64,000 nt of DNA, taken from NCBI GenBank assembly GCA_910578175.1, contig CAJTPF010000015.1, positions 10,780-74,779 on the forward strand, read 5' to 3'. Source of the stretch: an uncultured Lachnospiraceae bacterium. GTDB taxonomy: Bacteria > Bacillota > Clostridia > Lachnospirales > Lachnospiraceae. Below, piece by piece: positions 28,433-38,364 of the stretch; positions within the stretch are counted from its first letter, which is position 1, and the number at the start of each line of letters is the position of its first letter. Made by a program: the position numbers and the translations under genes. Under the pieces are notes generated by a model that was not told the origin of the DNA, made no database searches, and saw only the letters and a program-made list of their open reading frames with translations.

Positions 28433-28488
28433 TTCTTCAGCCTTCTTTCATTCTGGTTTCTCTTTCTATTATGTCTCCCTTCCAAAAT

Positions 28489-28529
28489 CCTCAACAAGCC
28501 TACAACCCAAAAATTCTGTTGTGTTGAGG
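28489..28529 (-). terminator. Weak terminator-like hairpin after the defence operon
   Basis: CCTCAACA (28489-28496) pairs perfectly with TGTTGAGG (28522-28529). On the minus strand only ATTTT follows, so termination may be weak. It lies about 75 bp past the vsr stop. Confidence 0.4.
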
Positions 28530-28604
28530 CAACATTTAGTAACTCTCCCCAATTCACATTCTCAACCTGTATGATTATACATCTATTTGACTAATATCAT
28601 ACTT

Positions 28605-29045
28605 TCATTCATCATCTTTCAATGATAGTTCAAAAATAGTTTCTTCTATAACACGAACACATTCTTCTGTATTTTTCTTAATATCTTTTCCCCAAAAACG
28701 GATAACTATCCAGCCAAGAAACAATAACTCTTTATTAATTCTATCATCACGCTCTCTATTCTTTGAAATCTTACTTACCCAATAATTACTATTATTGCCT
28801 TTTTCAAGTCTAGGTTTTAATACCTCCCAATCTTTTCCATGAAAAAATTCTCCATCACAAAAAATTGCAATTTTATGCTTTGTTATAACAATATCTGGTT
28901 TACCTGGAAGCTTATTATAGTTTTTTCTAAATCTTATCCCCTTTGAATACAATGCTTTTCTAAGTAATAGTTCTATCTTTGTATCCTTTGAGCGAATATT
29001 TTGCATATTTTTTTTACGTTGCTCTTTTGTTAATACATATGTCAT
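28605..29045 (-). CDS. vsr: Vsr-like PD-(D/E)XK endonuclease
   Basis: 146 residues. It has the Vsr N-terminus RKKNMQNIRSKDTKIELLLRKAL, catalytic Asp in LPGKPDIV, IFCDGEFFHGKDW, and C-terminal GWIVIRFWGKDI. Classic Vsr nicks T:G mismatches arising from deaminated 5-methylcytosine, which fits the methyltransferase two genes upstream. However the CDGEFFHG segment differs from the VHGCFWHGH of E. coli Vsr, so it may instead act as a restriction nuclease. It is the last gene of the operon, 135 bp after the DUF2075 gene. Confidence 0.88.
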   Translation of the reverse strand: MTYVLTKEQRKKNMQNIRSKDTKIELLLRKALYSKGIRFRKNYNKLPGKPDIVITKHKIAIFCDGEFFHGKDWEVLKPRLEKGNNSNYWVSKISKNRERDDRINKELLFLGWIVIRFWGKDIKKNTEECVRVIEETIFELSLKDDE

Positions 29046-29180
29046 AGACCTTCCTCCATTGGATAGAATCTTTATTTTCGAATACGCCTTAATCAGTATT
29101 AATTTGTTAAAATGAAATACTGTATATCATAAACAACTGTATAAGCCATGATGGATCCTTAATAATACAGAAATTTCCCA

Positions 29181-31136
29181 TTATATTTCCTCAATTCCAA
29201 CTTCCTTAAAATATTGATATAATTCATCATAATACTTTCTTTTTGTCGTATTATCCATATCATTTCCTATTGGCACATATATCACAAGACCTTGCCGAGC
29301 TCTTGTTAATAATACTCTATAGGCATTCTTCATATATCTTTTCTGAATTTCCTTGTTAACATGTTGCCATTTATCACGTCTAAATTTATAATAAGCAAAC
29401 ATTCTACTTTCATATCTAAAATCAATATCCCATGCTAAAAGCCCCCAATCAACCTCTAAACCCTGGACTTTAAATTCTGATGCTACTACTTCTAAATAAA
29501 ATGATGCATCTACATTAGTTTTGTCGTTCAAAAACCAGCCAACATGATTAATATTAGATGAAACCCATATTCCATTCGCTCGAAGTCTCTTGCCTTCAGA
29601 ACTAGCTAATAAACCATATCTCTCACTGCCTCTTGCTTTCTTTCTTACCCAATTTTTGGCCTTCTCAATATCTCTTGTAATAACAATTGGATATGTCAAC
29701 TTCAATTCACCATATAGTTGTTGTGCTTTAGTAGCATTGTTATCGAGCAATTCTTTTATAAAAGAAGAAAGCTTTTCACTCCTAAAAGATCTAAGAGAAA
29801 CTCCTAAATGTAATTCAGGTATTATATTATATTCTCTATCTCCCAGCAGCCCATTAATACTATTATCCCCTATATATTCAGAATCTGTCATTTGATTAGA
29901 AAAAAATATGTTCCAATCCAAATAGGAGTTTTTTAATACATTAAACCAATCGACAATTCCCGCTTCACCTTTGTATATCTCTTGTCCACCACCAACTAAG
30001 CAAACAATTGTTGCCCAATCTTTATGCCGATCAAGAATACTTATTAAAAACTCTGGCTCAGACATATTAAAATTATTTACGCCTTTTTTACGTTTCATGA
30101 AGTCAGATAAACTTTCCTTATCCCATGCTCTTTGTGCCTCATCAAAAATTGCTATTTTTTCTATTGGTGCATCTGTACTTTTTAATGCTTCATCTCTAAA
30201 TTTATGGACAATCTGTATAAATGCCTTTGTTTCACGCTCTGCCTCCTTTATTGTTACTCCAGTACGTTTTGCTTTATCCTTAGCTAATGCCGCCTGTAAC
30301 ACATCTACCAATGGACCATTACCAGACAAAAATACTGCGTGCTCATTTTCTTCAAATTTATGTTTCCCATTTGCAATATTTAATCCTGCTAAGGTTTTTC
30401 CCGCACCAGGAACTCCTGTAACAAAGCAAATAGCTTTTTTTCCTTTTGTTTTACACTGCTCAATTATATTATTTATCGCCTTAGTGGTTAGTGTAAGATT
30501 TATCGCCCCTGCGTCATTTCTAAAAATATTTTCAACCGAATGATTTCTATATAATGTTTGAGCAGCTTCAATTATTGTTGGTGTAGGAACATATCTTGAA
30601 TTAAACCATTTGTATCCATCAATGTCTATTTCGTTTTCATTTTCAATAATGGTTTTCAAAGTCTCTCCAATATTACTTTTATTGCAACAAATAACTTCCG
30701 AAATTTTGTCTTCCATAAAAATAATTTGGCATTTAAGACTCGTAGCTTTAGTGGCAACAAGAATTGGAACAATCTTAACCATTTTACTCTGCTCATGAAA
30801 ATACTTTAAGTCTAATGCATAATCCATTACCTGATCCTTTGAACGCCTGTTATACTCTTTTGCACCAACCTTAAACTCAAGTATAAAAATAATTCCTTTA
30901 ATAATCAATACAATATCAATACGAGTTCCAATACGTGGAACCGTATATTCAAAAATAATGTCACCTAAATTAAACCCAGCTAATTCATTTTTTAATATTT
31001 TGATTTCTTCTTTCCATGCATTATGTTGAAAATCAGTCGTTTCAAACTCATCATTAATATGTAATTGACCAAGAATAGTATCATTTGTCTCTAATATAAA
31101 CTTTTTAATTTTATTTATATAATATGCTTTAGCCAT
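29181..31136 (-). CDS. DUF2075 helicase with PD-(D/E)XK-like N-terminal domain
   Basis: About 651 residues from the ATG at 31136 (AAAGG 7 bp upstream). The N-terminal 180 residues contain RIDIVLIIKGIIFILEFK, an Asp followed by ExK, typical of a restriction-endonuclease fold. From about 235 comes a helicase: Walker A VTGVPGAGKT, DEAQRAW as Walker B, and C-terminal SEFKVQGLEVDW and YRVLLTRARQGLVIYVP. That is the DUF2075 pattern. The nuclease-helicase fusion suggests a DNA-cutting effector. It sits between the methyltransferase (17 bp upstream) and vsr. Confidence 0.85.
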   Translation of the reverse strand: MAKAYYINKIKKFILETNDTILGQLHINDEFETTDFQHNAWKEEIKILKNELAGFNLGDIIFEYTVPRIGTRIDIVLIIKGIIFILEFKVGAKEYNRRSKDQVMDYALDLKYFHEQSKMVKIVPILVATKATSLKCQIIFMEDKISEVICCNKSNIGETLKTIIENENEIDIDGYKWFNSRYVPTPTIIEAAQTLYRNHSVENIFRNDAGAINLTLTTKAINNIIEQCKTKGKKAICFVTGVPGAGKTLAGLNIANGKHKFEENEHAVFLSGNGPLVDVLQAALAKDKAKRTGVTIKEAERETKAFIQIVHKFRDEALKSTDAPIEKIAIFDEAQRAWDKESLSDFMKRKKGVNNFNMSEPEFLISILDRHKDWATIVCLVGGGQEIYKGEAGIVDWFNVLKNSYLDWNIFFSNQMTDSEYIGDNSINGLLGDREYNIIPELHLGVSLRSFRSEKLSSFIKELLDNNATKAQQLYGELKLTYPIVITRDIEKAKNWVRKKARGSERYGLLASSEGKRLRANGIWVSSNINHVGWFLNDKTNVDASFYLEVVASEFKVQGLEVDWGLLAWDIDFRYESRMFAYYKFRRDKWQHVNKEIQKRYMKNAYRVLLTRARQGLVIYVPIGNDMDNTTKRKYYDELYQYFKEVGIEEI

Positions 31137-31153
31137 GTTTATGCCTTTCCACA

Positions 31154-32788
31154 TTATCTATTCATTTCTTCATATATTTCCTTTAATGTCTTGTATTTAG
31201 TTTTACACCCTAATAATTCCAGAACTTTTTCTGCAACCGCTCTACCTAATACTGGCGGTACTGCATTTCCAATCTGTTGGTATACAGAATCCTTAGTTCC
31301 AAAGAAAACATAATTATCTGGAAAACTTTGTAGTCTAGCAGCTTCTCTAGCACTTACTGCTCGATTAAGTTCAGGATGTATCCACATTGATTTTCTAACA
31401 TTTACAACCGTATCAGATGGCAAATTATATACTAGCCTCTTATATATTGTATTTTGTGTCCTTTCTGGATTTTCATATGTACTCTTCAAATCATCAGGTA
31501 AGGCATGAAAATTTTTTCCCTGTTCTATCTTTTCAAAACGCTTTTTGGCAACCTCCCTTGTTTCAGTACACACATGATTAAAAATTTTTTTATCTTTATT
31601 ATTTAACACTAATTTTCTATAAAAAGAGTTAATCACTGGCATATAATGTCGCTTTTGTATTTCATCCATGCTACCAACAGTAGGTTTGTATCTAGCCAAA
31701 TCAGAAATTGCCTGCTTCACAGTAACATAATTAGCCGGGTCAACAATCAATTCATCTGGAAGATTAATTTCCACTTTTTCTTTTTTCACACCTATCATAA
31801 TAAAACGTTCTCTAGTTTGAGGGACTCCAAATGAAGCCGCATTTAAAATGCTACCATTTAATTCATAACCTAGATTTTTTAATGCACTACGAATAAAATC
31901 AATGACTATATAGGTACGCATTCGTACTATAATCGTTCTATTTGTTAGAATCATACTATATATAGCATCTTTTGAATTTAATTCTAATATACCCTGAAAA
32001 AATCTTTGAATATCCCAAAAATTCTTTAAATCATCTAACTTCTCCGTTCCACTTTTTCCATTTGTAGTAAGTACCATCTGTAAAATTTCATGTGCCTTTT
32101 TTGTCGATTCATTATACCAGTCGGGCATATTATCCTTAACTTCCATACGTGAAATAATACCTGAAATTTTCTTGACATTACATGCTTTTTTAAAATATTT
32201 CTTTAGCTCTTTTCTTTTTTTATACAAATTATAAACTGTATATAATTCCTCTTCACTGAGCAAAGCCAACTGTTCTGGCTTATATTTCTTACATAATTCA
32301 TTAATTTCATTAACATATAGTCCTTCATACAATACTATGTCTTTATCCTGAATTTGAAGATGCAAATCATTCACAATGTATTTTTGATCCTGGTTTGTCA
32401 AACAAAATGAATGCTTATCCGATGTAATGGTTTTTACATTTTCCATTACAAATACGTCTGGTTTTAGTGCTTCTATCGCTTTAACATAGCGCTTAACAAG
32501 TTCATTACTACCATTTATTAATTGTCTTCTTTGTCTGTTTGCGTTCGAAAATCCCTGGCAAGGTGGTCCACCAATAACAACATCCACTTTACCATTCTCA
32601 TTAATTATTTTATTGTAATCAACCTTCATAATGTCATCATAGTTTTTGAGTCCTGGATGATTATTTATATATGTTTTTGCAGCATTTGCATTATTTTCTA
32701 CAATAGCTACAACCTCAAACTGACCAGTCATTTCGAACCCTAAGCTGAGGCCACCTGCTCCCGCAAATAAATCTAAAATCTTAAACAT
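31154..32788 (-). CDS. DNA C5-cytosine methyltransferase
   Basis: 544 residues. Motif I DLFAGAGGLSLGF, motif IV GGPPCQGFSNANR with catalytic Cys, motif VI FVMENV, motif VIII VPQTRERF, motif IX REAARLQSFPD and motif X QIGNAVPPVLGRAVAEKV are all present. It methylates cytosine C5, presumably protecting host DNA from the operon's nucleases. Unusually, roughly 190 residues are inserted between motif VI and motif VIII, so it is longer than a simple Dcm; the target recognition region lies after motif VIII as normal. The recognition sequence cannot be predicted. Confidence 0.93.
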   Translation of the reverse strand: MFKILDLFAGAGGLSLGFEMTGQFEVVAIVENNANAAKTYINNHPGLKNYDDIMKVDYNKIINENGKVDVVIGGPPCQGFSNANRQRRQLINGSNELVKRYVKAIEALKPDVFVMENVKTITSDKHSFCLTNQDQKYIVNDLHLQIQDKDIVLYEGLYVNEINELCKKYKPEQLALLSEEELYTVYNLYKKRKELKKYFKKACNVKKISGIISRMEVKDNMPDWYNESTKKAHEILQMVLTTNGKSGTEKLDDLKNFWDIQRFFQGILELNSKDAIYSMILTNRTIIVRMRTYIVIDFIRSALKNLGYELNGSILNAASFGVPQTRERFIMIGVKKEKVEINLPDELIVDPANYVTVKQAISDLARYKPTVGSMDEIQKRHYMPVINSFYRKLVLNNKDKKIFNHVCTETREVAKKRFEKIEQGKNFHALPDDLKSTYENPERTQNTIYKRLVYNLPSDTVVNVRKSMWIHPELNRAVSAREAARLQSFPDNYVFFGTKDSVYQQIGNAVPPVLGRAVAEKVLELLGCKTKYKTLKEIYEEMNR

Positions 32789-32797
32789 TTGGCACCT

Positions 32798-34549
32798 CTA
32801 AATCAATCCATTTTTGTATCTGTTCTTTAACAATTTCCAACAATCTTCCTTTTTACACCATTGAGTAATATTAATTCCCTTAACTTCTGGATTCATAAAA
32901 TGATTCCAAACCACCAATATTAACTCTTCAATAAGAAGCGACAATTCTGGAGAAATTGTTTGCATTTTCCAAATTTGATTATCCAAAACCTTATTTGAAA
33001 AAAATTCAGAAAGCAAGGCTATTGTATAATAATTAATTTGAGCTTTATATCCTCCAAAATTTTGTTTTGCCACTAATTTATCACACTCTTTAAACAGAAT
33101 TACCTTTGCAATCATACTAATATATGTTTCTTCTGTTGGTTCAGGTACTTCACCCCTTTTAATCATAGCTGAATATTCAATAAAATTTGTTTCCAACCCT
33201 TTACTCACAACATGAGGATATTTCATCCATGCCATCATACATTTTGCAGCAACTGTCTTTGTTATACACATTGCTTTTGGATTAAACTCTTTGAATTTTT
33301 TCTTCTGAGATGGTGTCGAATGACGATTTACATCAACCATATATTGTCCTCTAGCTCGTTCATAATACCATCTTTGTGTTGATTTACCATTTTCAACTGG
33401 AACATATATTTTTCTAGACAGTCGTTCCATTTCAACATGATAAGAATCATTGGCACTAAAATCAGACATATTTATCTTATTTTGGCTATTGGCATATTTA
33501 GATATAAAACCTACCATTTCCTCAGTTTTACTTTCGTTTCTAATTACAGTAAGTTTCATCTGTACATTTACAGAAGAAATGTCAATACCCGTTTGCAAAG
33601 CGTTATGTATTGAAGCCGTAGTCTGTCCACCATTAACAATCTGCCAATCTGTAATCTCTTTTATAATAACAAATGCATCATCGCTCTTATCTTCATCAAT
33701 AATAATACTCTTTGCAGTTGTTGAAATTCCGTTGTTATATGTCATAAACATTTCTGGTTCATTTTGTAATGTATTTTTAATTCCTGGATTAATTTTTCCA
33801 GTTGCCTGTAAAAAAGAACGAACATTTTTTTCAATAAGACGTTGTCCTTCGTCTCTGTAAACTTCAGCTAAACATTGTCCTGAAATAACACCTATATAAC
33901 AATCATATATTTCATTTTTCTGTTTAACTTTTATCATTTTTAAAGGATAACTATATTTATTCTGAAATCTAACCACTATATCCTCATGAGATTTTTTTTG
34001 ATATAACGACTGGCAAACTCTTTCAAGATCCCACACATCAAATTTAACCATCACTTTATCTATCCTTATACTTTCCGGAATATCTGGTGTGGTTTCTTTA
34101 TTGGTCATAAGAATCACTCTTATGTTTTCTATTTCTCGCTCATACTCATTTATATATTCAGAAATTACATATCCCGAATCAGTCTCTTCCACATTTTCAA
34201 AATATCCCGCTTTGCACATGCGATAAAACTTTGTTGCTTGTTTTGAATACTTTTTGATATCTGTTTTCCCCATCTTGGCAACTTCAGTCCTATTTTCAAA
34301 TACACTTACAACCAGTGTTAAGGTTTGAAAATATTCATCGTAAACATATCCATTTATCTTAGCTTTTTCACAATCTTTCTTATAACTCATTACATTACAG
34401 TTATTTATAAAAGATTCTCCAGCATCAATTACATACATAGAAAATACATTTGTAAACGCATCTTCTGTGCTACATTTATCATTATCTTTGTATCCTCTTA
34501 CTTCTTCTATCAGTTCTTCATTGAACTGCTTCATTTGTTCAGTAACCAT
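32798..34549 (-). CDS. AIPR-family protein
   Basis: 583 residues. AIPR hallmarks are FMTYNNGISTTAKS and DWQIVNGGQTTASIHNAL in the middle, followed by NKINMSDFSAND and a RWYYERARGQY segment. The family is named for abortive infection phage resistance and is often found in restriction-type operons; its biochemical activity is not clear from sequence. The ATG overlaps the stop of the PD-(D/E)XK gene by one base (TAATG). The methyltransferase starts 9 bp after its stop. Confidence 0.88.
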   Translation of the reverse strand: MVTEQMKQFNEELIEEVRGYKDNDKCSTEDAFTNVFSMYVIDAGESFINNCNVMSYKKDCEKAKINGYVYDEYFQTLTLVVSVFENRTEVAKMGKTDIKKYSKQATKFYRMCKAGYFENVEETDSGYVISEYINEYEREIENIRVILMTNKETTPDIPESIRIDKVMVKFDVWDLERVCQSLYQKKSHEDIVVRFQNKYSYPLKMIKVKQKNEIYDCYIGVISGQCLAEVYRDEGQRLIEKNVRSFLQATGKINPGIKNTLQNEPEMFMTYNNGISTTAKSIIIDEDKSDDAFVIIKEITDWQIVNGGQTTASIHNALQTGIDISSVNVQMKLTVIRNESKTEEMVGFISKYANSQNKINMSDFSANDSYHVEMERLSRKIYVPVENGKSTQRWYYERARGQYMVDVNRHSTPSQKKKFKEFNPKAMCITKTVAAKCMMAWMKYPHVVSKGLETNFIEYSAMIKRGEVPEPTEETYISMIAKVILFKECDKLVAKQNFGGYKAQINYYTIALLSEFFSNKVLDNQIWKMQTISPELSLLIEELILVVWNHFMNPEVKGINITQWCKKEDCWKLLKNRYKNGLI

Positions 34550-35550
34550 TACAAATCAACTCCCTTGTAAAATGATTCAATCGTTATTTGAAAAGCATTA
34601 CACGCATCAAGAGATATTGTATAATCCACAGAAGTAATTCCTTTACTAATTATCTTGGTAGTAATTCTCGGAAATCCCTCTGCAACATCATAACAATTTT
34701 CTTCCCTAATCTTAAAATGAATCTTATATAATTCTGGCATTTGATGTATGTAGCCAATTTTCAGTAATTTATTATAAAAAATAAATCGATATCTTGGACT
34801 AAGCATTGTGGATATTCTCTTAACAATTTCCGATAAACATTCTCCATCAATCTCACTTTTTTTAAACTTAAGGCAAAATAGATATAAACGTCCTAAAATT
34901 CCAGTATCATCCAATTGATATTCATTACTAATATTTACTCTATTAGAGTCTTTGGCACTTGAACTTTTTACCTCTATTGCATCTATTCCACAATAAAAGT
35001 CATGCGTTTCTGCATTGCAACCAGTCCAACATTCTAAGGCCTTTTCACCCTTTAGTGCTATAAGTTTTTCAAGCAGATAGAGTTCTCCATACAATCCTTG
35101 TTGCACATTATCAGATAACACGAAATCCTTATCAAATTGAAAAAAAACATTCCATTTCACTAAAACTTCTTTGATTAGATTAAGTGTTTCACTTCTTGAG
35201 GATTCATATAATGCCTCTATTATATCTTGCATTATAATAAAAAATATTTTTCTTTCATAATCTTCAATCTGCTTAAACGACAAAAATTTCCTTTTTTCTC
35301 CATCATCATATATTTCTGATAACCGTTCTTCCATCCCTTTCCACTTAGGAATTGCATTTAAAGAATCACTTGTAACATCATTTTTCAAAGAAACACTTAC
35401 TTCACAAAGTTGTATTTTTTTATACACACTAATCAAAACAACAATATTATTCTTTAATATAAATCTCCTAGATAATATATTGGAGTTTTTATACTGCTCC
35501 TTTGCAAAATCATTTACTATATCCCTATATACATTAGTCAAAAATATCAT
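34549..35550 (-). CDS. PD-(D/E)XK motif protein (DUF4420-like)
   Basis: About 333 residues from an ATG at 35550 with AAGGGTG upstream; other starts within 9 bp are possible. QGLYGELYLLEKLI followed by WTG, HDFYCGIDAIEVKSS is the nuclease core, with the EVKSS lysine motif. The gene overlaps the Z1 gene end by about 17 bp, a tight coupling. In MORC/Z1-type operons this family provides a restriction-endonuclease fold component. Confidence 0.82.
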   Translation of the reverse strand: MIFLTNVYRDIVNDFAKEQYKNSNILSRRFILKNNIVVLISVYKKIQLCEVSVSLKNDVTSDSLNAIPKWKGMEERLSEIYDDGEKRKFLSFKQIEDYERKIFFIIMQDIIEALYESSRSETLNLIKEVLVKWNVFFQFDKDFVLSDNVQQGLYGELYLLEKLIALKGEKALECWTGCNAETHDFYCGIDAIEVKSSSAKDSNRVNISNEYQLDDTGILGRLYLFCLKFKKSEIDGECLSEIVKRISTMLSPRYRFIFYNKLLKIGYIHQMPELYKIHFKIREENCYDVAEGFPRITTKIISKGITSVDYTISLDACNAFQITIESFYKGVDL

Positions 35551-38362
35551 ATCCATCACCCTTCGCTGCTATGGGATTAACTTGGTAAGAAATAGATTTC
35601 CCATTTCCCCTTGGAAAAACAACAACCAAACCAAATGGAGGTTTATGTTCGCTATCTCCTATTTTAAAATTACTTGTTTTTGATTCAACATCATGGTAAT
35701 CAATTGGGTAAATTAACAACAAACCTTTTCTAGGATCCATCTTAGCTCTAATATTAGCAGCTATAGTTCCCTCATTCCCTTTATCAGAAGCCTCTTCTAT
35801 TTTCATAGCTTTTTCATATTCATCTTGATTCAAAGCATAATACTCATGTCCTTTTGACTTAAGCATATGCACTGAACACACTTTGCCATCCCTTAACGGA
35901 ATAACACTATTTTCTCCATGTCTTGTAATACCATTCTTAATCTTATAACCAGCAATTTCAAATCCTGGTTCATTTTTTCCTACATTAAGTAAACAAACAG
36001 TCCAATCAATTAGTAATTGATCTTTATTCTGTTCTTTAATATATGTTGCAATATTATTACCATTTACTTTACTAGCAAATTTCGACGTTTTAAATACTGT
36101 AAAAAATTCAATTATCTTATGCGCTGAAACATTCTCAAGAAACAAATGCGTATTATCCGTACTTCTTCTAAGTTTTGCAAAATGTTCCTCTGATGAATAA
36201 ATTTTCGAAGCAGTAGAAAACAACCCATTCACAGCATTATAATTATTTTCATACTGCTGTATATCAACGTCAATGTCTCTAGTAACAGTTAATGTGTTAC
36301 TAAAATCTAATTTTTGCATAGTACCTGACTTGACTTTCCTAGGACTCGAAATTTTCAATTCTGGATGAGTAGCAACTCGTAAGCCAAAATCCATTGGTTT
36401 AGCTTTTTCATCACACATATATGATATTTGATCCCGCAAATTATCTGTTGCAAATGCAATTCTCACAAACCATCTATATATATCTTCTGTAACAAATACT
36501 CTACACAAATCTGCATATTTAGGTCTAAATCCAAACCAACGTCCCATCTGCATCAAAGTATCATAATATTTAGATTCTCTTGTAAAATAGCTAACTGATA
36601 ATCCTTCTAATGTTAGTCCTCTAGAAAATTTATCGCCACCAATTGCTATCACATTATACTCCTCTCCTTCATGCTCTTTATACGCCAAAGAATCTTTACT
36701 ATTTCCATTTATTACATTTATCCTAATCTTTTCATCATTCATTAATCTAACAATCTCCTGATATACTTTATCCAGATCGAAAACATCCACCCCTTCCATA
36801 TATCTACTAAAGTCTTTTAACATACTATTTGTTGTCGGCAAATAATCTTTTTGCATTATATAATACATTTCGTCCTTTGTTCCCTTATCACCATCAATTA
36901 TCATTGGTTGTAACTCATTATAAAAATAGTCGCTCACTTTTCTTTCGAGCTTTTCCTGCATATTTTTGATTCGAGCAATATGTATTAGCATTGTATTTGG
37001 CTTATTCATTTCGCCTCTACAATTACGAATAGCAACAGATACTAGAAAACTCTTTATTGCTTGTTTTAAACTATCTGGCAATTCACCAACTGTCTTGTTT
37101 TTAACATTAACAAAATTGGCTTCTTCTATTTTTCTTATCAAAGGCATTGGCTTTATTTCCTCATTATCTGCTCCATAACCGAAAAACTCATTTGCCCCAA
37201 TGTATCGATATGGTTTTGGTAAACTTATAATACAATCTGCCGGAAACAAATCATTGCCCAATTCTTCTGTTGCTACCCTTATATCATTTGGAATAAAAAT
37301 ATTAGCATATGGAGTTGCTGTATATCCTACATATGATCTGCATTCAAATAATTTAAACAATGAACGAATCAATTTATTAATAGTTTTTACATCATATTCA
37401 TCAATCACATTCCCATTATCATCATAATCATAGCCCGTATTTACCGACGCTTGATCTGCTTCATCATCAATAAGTAATAATGGATACTTTGCTTTCATAT
37501 GAAAATTGCCATTTTCATCAACGGAAACTTCACTATTGCTCTTAATGTTTTCAATCAAATTCTCTAATGTTGATTTAATTTTCTTTGTAACAATAATGGT
37601 TGCATTGTCTGGCGATGTTAAAATTCCAGAACGATCTTTGGTAAAATCCCCCTTTTCATCACGGAATGTCAGCGTTTGAACAAAACCTGCATTATACAAT
37701 TTTCCTACTCCTATTTTATTCTTCTCGGCTCGTTCTCTTTGCTTTTGCTTTGCCGCCGAATCAGTCTCATATCCTAATACCTCTTCATCAATACGCGACT
37801 GTGTTTGACTTCTAAGATTATTGTGAATGCCAGCGAGTACAATAATGTATTTATATCCTGCGTCTAACGCCTTATTAATCAAGCCTATATAATTTGCCGT
37901 TTTTCCAGATTGTACATATCCCACAACCATCGCTCTTTTTTCTTTAGATATCGCTTTTCTAGGGTCAGCAATTGAATTAAGTAAAGTATCTGTTGTATTA
38001 TCAATACTTTTCTTAATTGCACTTCTTTCCCAGCCTTTTTCCTCATAGAGATATTTATAATATCTATTCCAAAAACTCAGCTTATCATTATTCTCATTAC
38101 GGTAATCCACCCACCACGTTTCATTTTCAGCTTCTTCTCCCAATAATATTGATGGTTCATCTTCCTCACGCTCTCGACTAACTCGACTATATAAGTATCT
38201 CCTCAATGCATCACAATCCTTCACTTTTGCAGAAAACATTACAACTGTATCATCTATTGCTTTATCAATAATGAAATTTAAATCTTCTCCTACTAAATTT
38301 TTTATGGATACATTACACATCATATATGCAATCTCATATATGTTTTCTTCTTGAAACATCAT
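35534..38362 (-). CDS. Z1-domain superfamily II ATPase/helicase
   Basis: 942 residues. Walker A GYVQSGKT lies at 148-155. LLIDDEADQAS is Walker B with the Z1-type continuation, GYTATPYANIFIP is motif III, and the C-terminal half has VIAIGGDKFSRGLTLEGL and MQMGRWFGFRPKY, all Z1 signatures. Z1 proteins occur with MutL/MORC-like ATPases in restriction-type operons. GGAGG precedes the start, two bases after the ATPase gene stop. Confidence 0.92.
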   Translation of the reverse strand: MMFQEENIYEIAYMMCNVSIKNLVGEDLNFIIDKAIDDTVVMFSAKVKDCDALRRYLYSRVSREREEDEPSILLGEEAENETWWVDYRNENNDKLSFWNRYYKYLYEEKGWERSAIKKSIDNTTDTLLNSIADPRKAISKEKRAMVVGYVQSGKTANYIGLINKALDAGYKYIIVLAGIHNNLRSQTQSRIDEEVLGYETDSAAKQKQRERAEKNKIGVGKLYNAGFVQTLTFRDEKGDFTKDRSGILTSPDNATIIVTKKIKSTLENLIENIKSNSEVSVDENGNFHMKAKYPLLLIDDEADQASVNTGYDYDDNGNVIDEYDVKTINKLIRSLFKLFECRSYVGYTATPYANIFIPNDIRVATEELGNDLFPADCIISLPKPYRYIGANEFFGYGADNEEIKPMPLIRKIEEANFVNVKNKTVGELPDSLKQAIKSFLVSVAIRNCRGEMNKPNTMLIHIARIKNMQEKLERKVSDYFYNELQPMIIDGDKGTKDEMYYIMQKDYLPTTNSMLKDFSRYMEGVDVFDLDKVYQEIVRLMNDEKIRINVINGNSKDSLAYKEHEGEEYNVIAIGGDKFSRGLTLEGLSVSYFTRESKYYDTLMQMGRWFGFRPKYADLCRVFVTEDIYRWFVRIAFATDNLRDQISYMCDEKAKPMDFGLRVATHPELKISSPRKVKSGTMQKLDFSNTLTVTRDIDVDIQQYENNYNAVNGLFSTASKIYSSEEHFAKLRRSTDNTHLFLENVSAHKIIEFFTVFKTSKFASKVNGNNIATYIKEQNKDQLLIDWTVCLLNVGKNEPGFEIAGYKIKNGITRHGENSVIPLRDGKVCSVHMLKSKGHEYYALNQDEYEKAMKIEEASDKGNEGTIAANIRAKMDPRKGLLLIYPIDYHDVESKTSNFKIGDSEHKPPFGLVVVFPRGNGKSISYQVNPIAAKGDGYDIFD

Positions 38363-38364
38363 AT

